A DNA stretch of 6,158 nucleotides from positions 1 through 6,158 of the forward strand of contig USSL01000115.1 of the NCBI GenBank assembly GCA_900557175.1, given 5' to 3'. How positions within the stretch are numbered: the first letter of the stretch is position 1; each line of letters begins with the position of its first letter. Origin of the DNA: an uncultured Eubacteriales bacterium. Lineage in GTDB: Bacteria > Bacillota > Clostridia > Lachnospirales > Lachnospiraceae. The notes under the pieces were generated by a model that worked only from the letters and a program-made list of their open reading frames with translations, did not search any database and was not told where the DNA came from. Positions 5,644-6,158 of the stretch are shown here, one piece after another. A program made the position numbers and the translations under genes.

Positions 5644-6158
5644 TTAAATGCCAAGACGGACAAGGCCGATGACCTTGCCGAGAATTTGAACGTGATCAGT
5701 GATAATCGGACTCATGGCATCATTCTCCGGCTGAAGACGGTAGTGATTGTTTTCTTTATAAAAACGTTTGGTTGTAGCACCGTCATCGAGCAGTGCGACG
5801 ACAATCTCACCGTTTTCGGCTGTCGGCTGCTGGGCGACGATGACAGCATCGCCGTCATAAATACCTGCATTGATCATGCTTTCACCGTGAACTTTAAGCA
5901 TAAATGTCGGGAGATTCGGAAGCATCTCTACAGGCACAGGAAAATAGTCGATAATATTTTCTTCGGCAAGAATCGGTTCTCCGGCAGTTACGGTGCCGAT
6001 AATCGGTACATTGACAACATCACGCCGTGTCAGGGCAAAGTCGTCGTCCATGATTTCTATGGCTCTTGGCTTTGTCGGATCGCGCCGGATATAGCCATTT
6101 CTTTCAAGGGTTTCGAGGTGAGAGTGCACAGAGGAAGTTGATTTTAAATGAACAGCTT
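5644..6158 (-). CDS. lexA: SOS repressor LexA (5' end beyond window)
   Basis: LexA represses DNA-damage genes and inactivates itself by RecA-stimulated cleavage. About 170 codons are visible, reading leftwards from the right edge. The frame stays open to the edge and encodes [18 protein letters not shown], the end of the winged-helix DNA-binding domain, so the GTG at 6127-6129 is an internal valine and not the start; roughly 35 N-terminal residues are missing. Then come [15 protein letters not shown], the linker, and the S24 peptidase domain. The cleavage site Ala-Gly is at codons 5983-5985 and 5980-5982, the catalytic Ser at 5878-5880 (HGESM) and the catalytic Lys at 5767-5769 (ATTKRFY). All autocleavage residues are intact. 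The promoter and any SOS box lie outside the window. The downstream neighbour on the same strand is the phosphofructokinase. Confidence 0.96.
   Translation of the reverse strand, partial: AVHLKSTSSVHSHLETLERNGYIRRDPTKPRAIEIMDDDFALTRRDVVNVPIIGTVTAGEPILAEENIIDYFPVPVEMLPNLPTFMLKVHGESMINAGIYDGDAVIVAQQPTAENGEIVVALLDDGATTKRFYKENNHYRLQPENDAMSPIITDHVQILGKVIGLVRLGI

Noticed and set aside
6127..6129. GTG as the start of LexA
   Set aside because: In-frame sequence upstream to the window edge encodes conserved LexA residues (AVHLKSTSS), so this codon is an internal valine and the gene is cut by the window.
5635..6141. Rightward open frame of 168 codons opposite lexA
   Set aside because: The leftward frame is unmistakably LexA with its cleavage site and Ser-Lys dyad, so the opposite frame is a shadow.

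Overview
The window is ordinary, well-conserved bacterial chromosome of a low-to-moderate GC Firmicute, most likely a clostridial relative in or near Lachnospiraceae. The clues are the N-terminally extended L27 next to its processing protease Prp, the obgE-yhbY-nadD-yqeK-rsfS gene order, AGGAGG-type ribosome binding sites, and a pyrophosphate-type phosphofructokinase. The family-level assignment is an inference from gene content and protein style, not from a marker gene.

Region 1 (1-1005, + strand) holds rplU (L21), prp (L27-processing cysteine protease) and rpmA (L27), tightly packed and closed by a strong hairpin with a short T-run. Region 2 (1040-4246, + strand) holds obgE, yhbY, a fused nadD-yqeK gene and rsfS, with gaps of about 12 bases or an 8-base overlap. 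These look co-transcribed and end in a long hairpin at 4278-4317. Region 3 (4378-6158, - strand) points back towards them: lexA, whose 5' end lies beyond the right edge, followed 36 bases downstream by a PPi-type phosphofructokinase. The two gene blocks are convergent and probably share the hairpin at 4278-4317 as a terminator.

Functionally, the left two blocks serve the large ribosomal subunit: two 50S proteins, the protease that matures one of them, and three 50S-associated assembly or silencing factors (Obg, YhbY, RsfS). The exception is NadD-YqeK, which joins NAD synthesis to a predicted Ap4A hydrolase in one polypeptide. LexA (SOS repressor) and the phosphofructokinase (glycolysis) have no obvious link to the ribosomal genes.

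I found no mobile element, CRISPR array, tRNA/rRNA gene, phage gene or convincing undescribed system. The points most worth a second look are the NadD-YqeK fusion with a possible leftover internal start, the terminator between rpmA and obgE, and the GGND active-site variant of the phosphofructokinase. No gene-free stretch exceeds about 130 bases.
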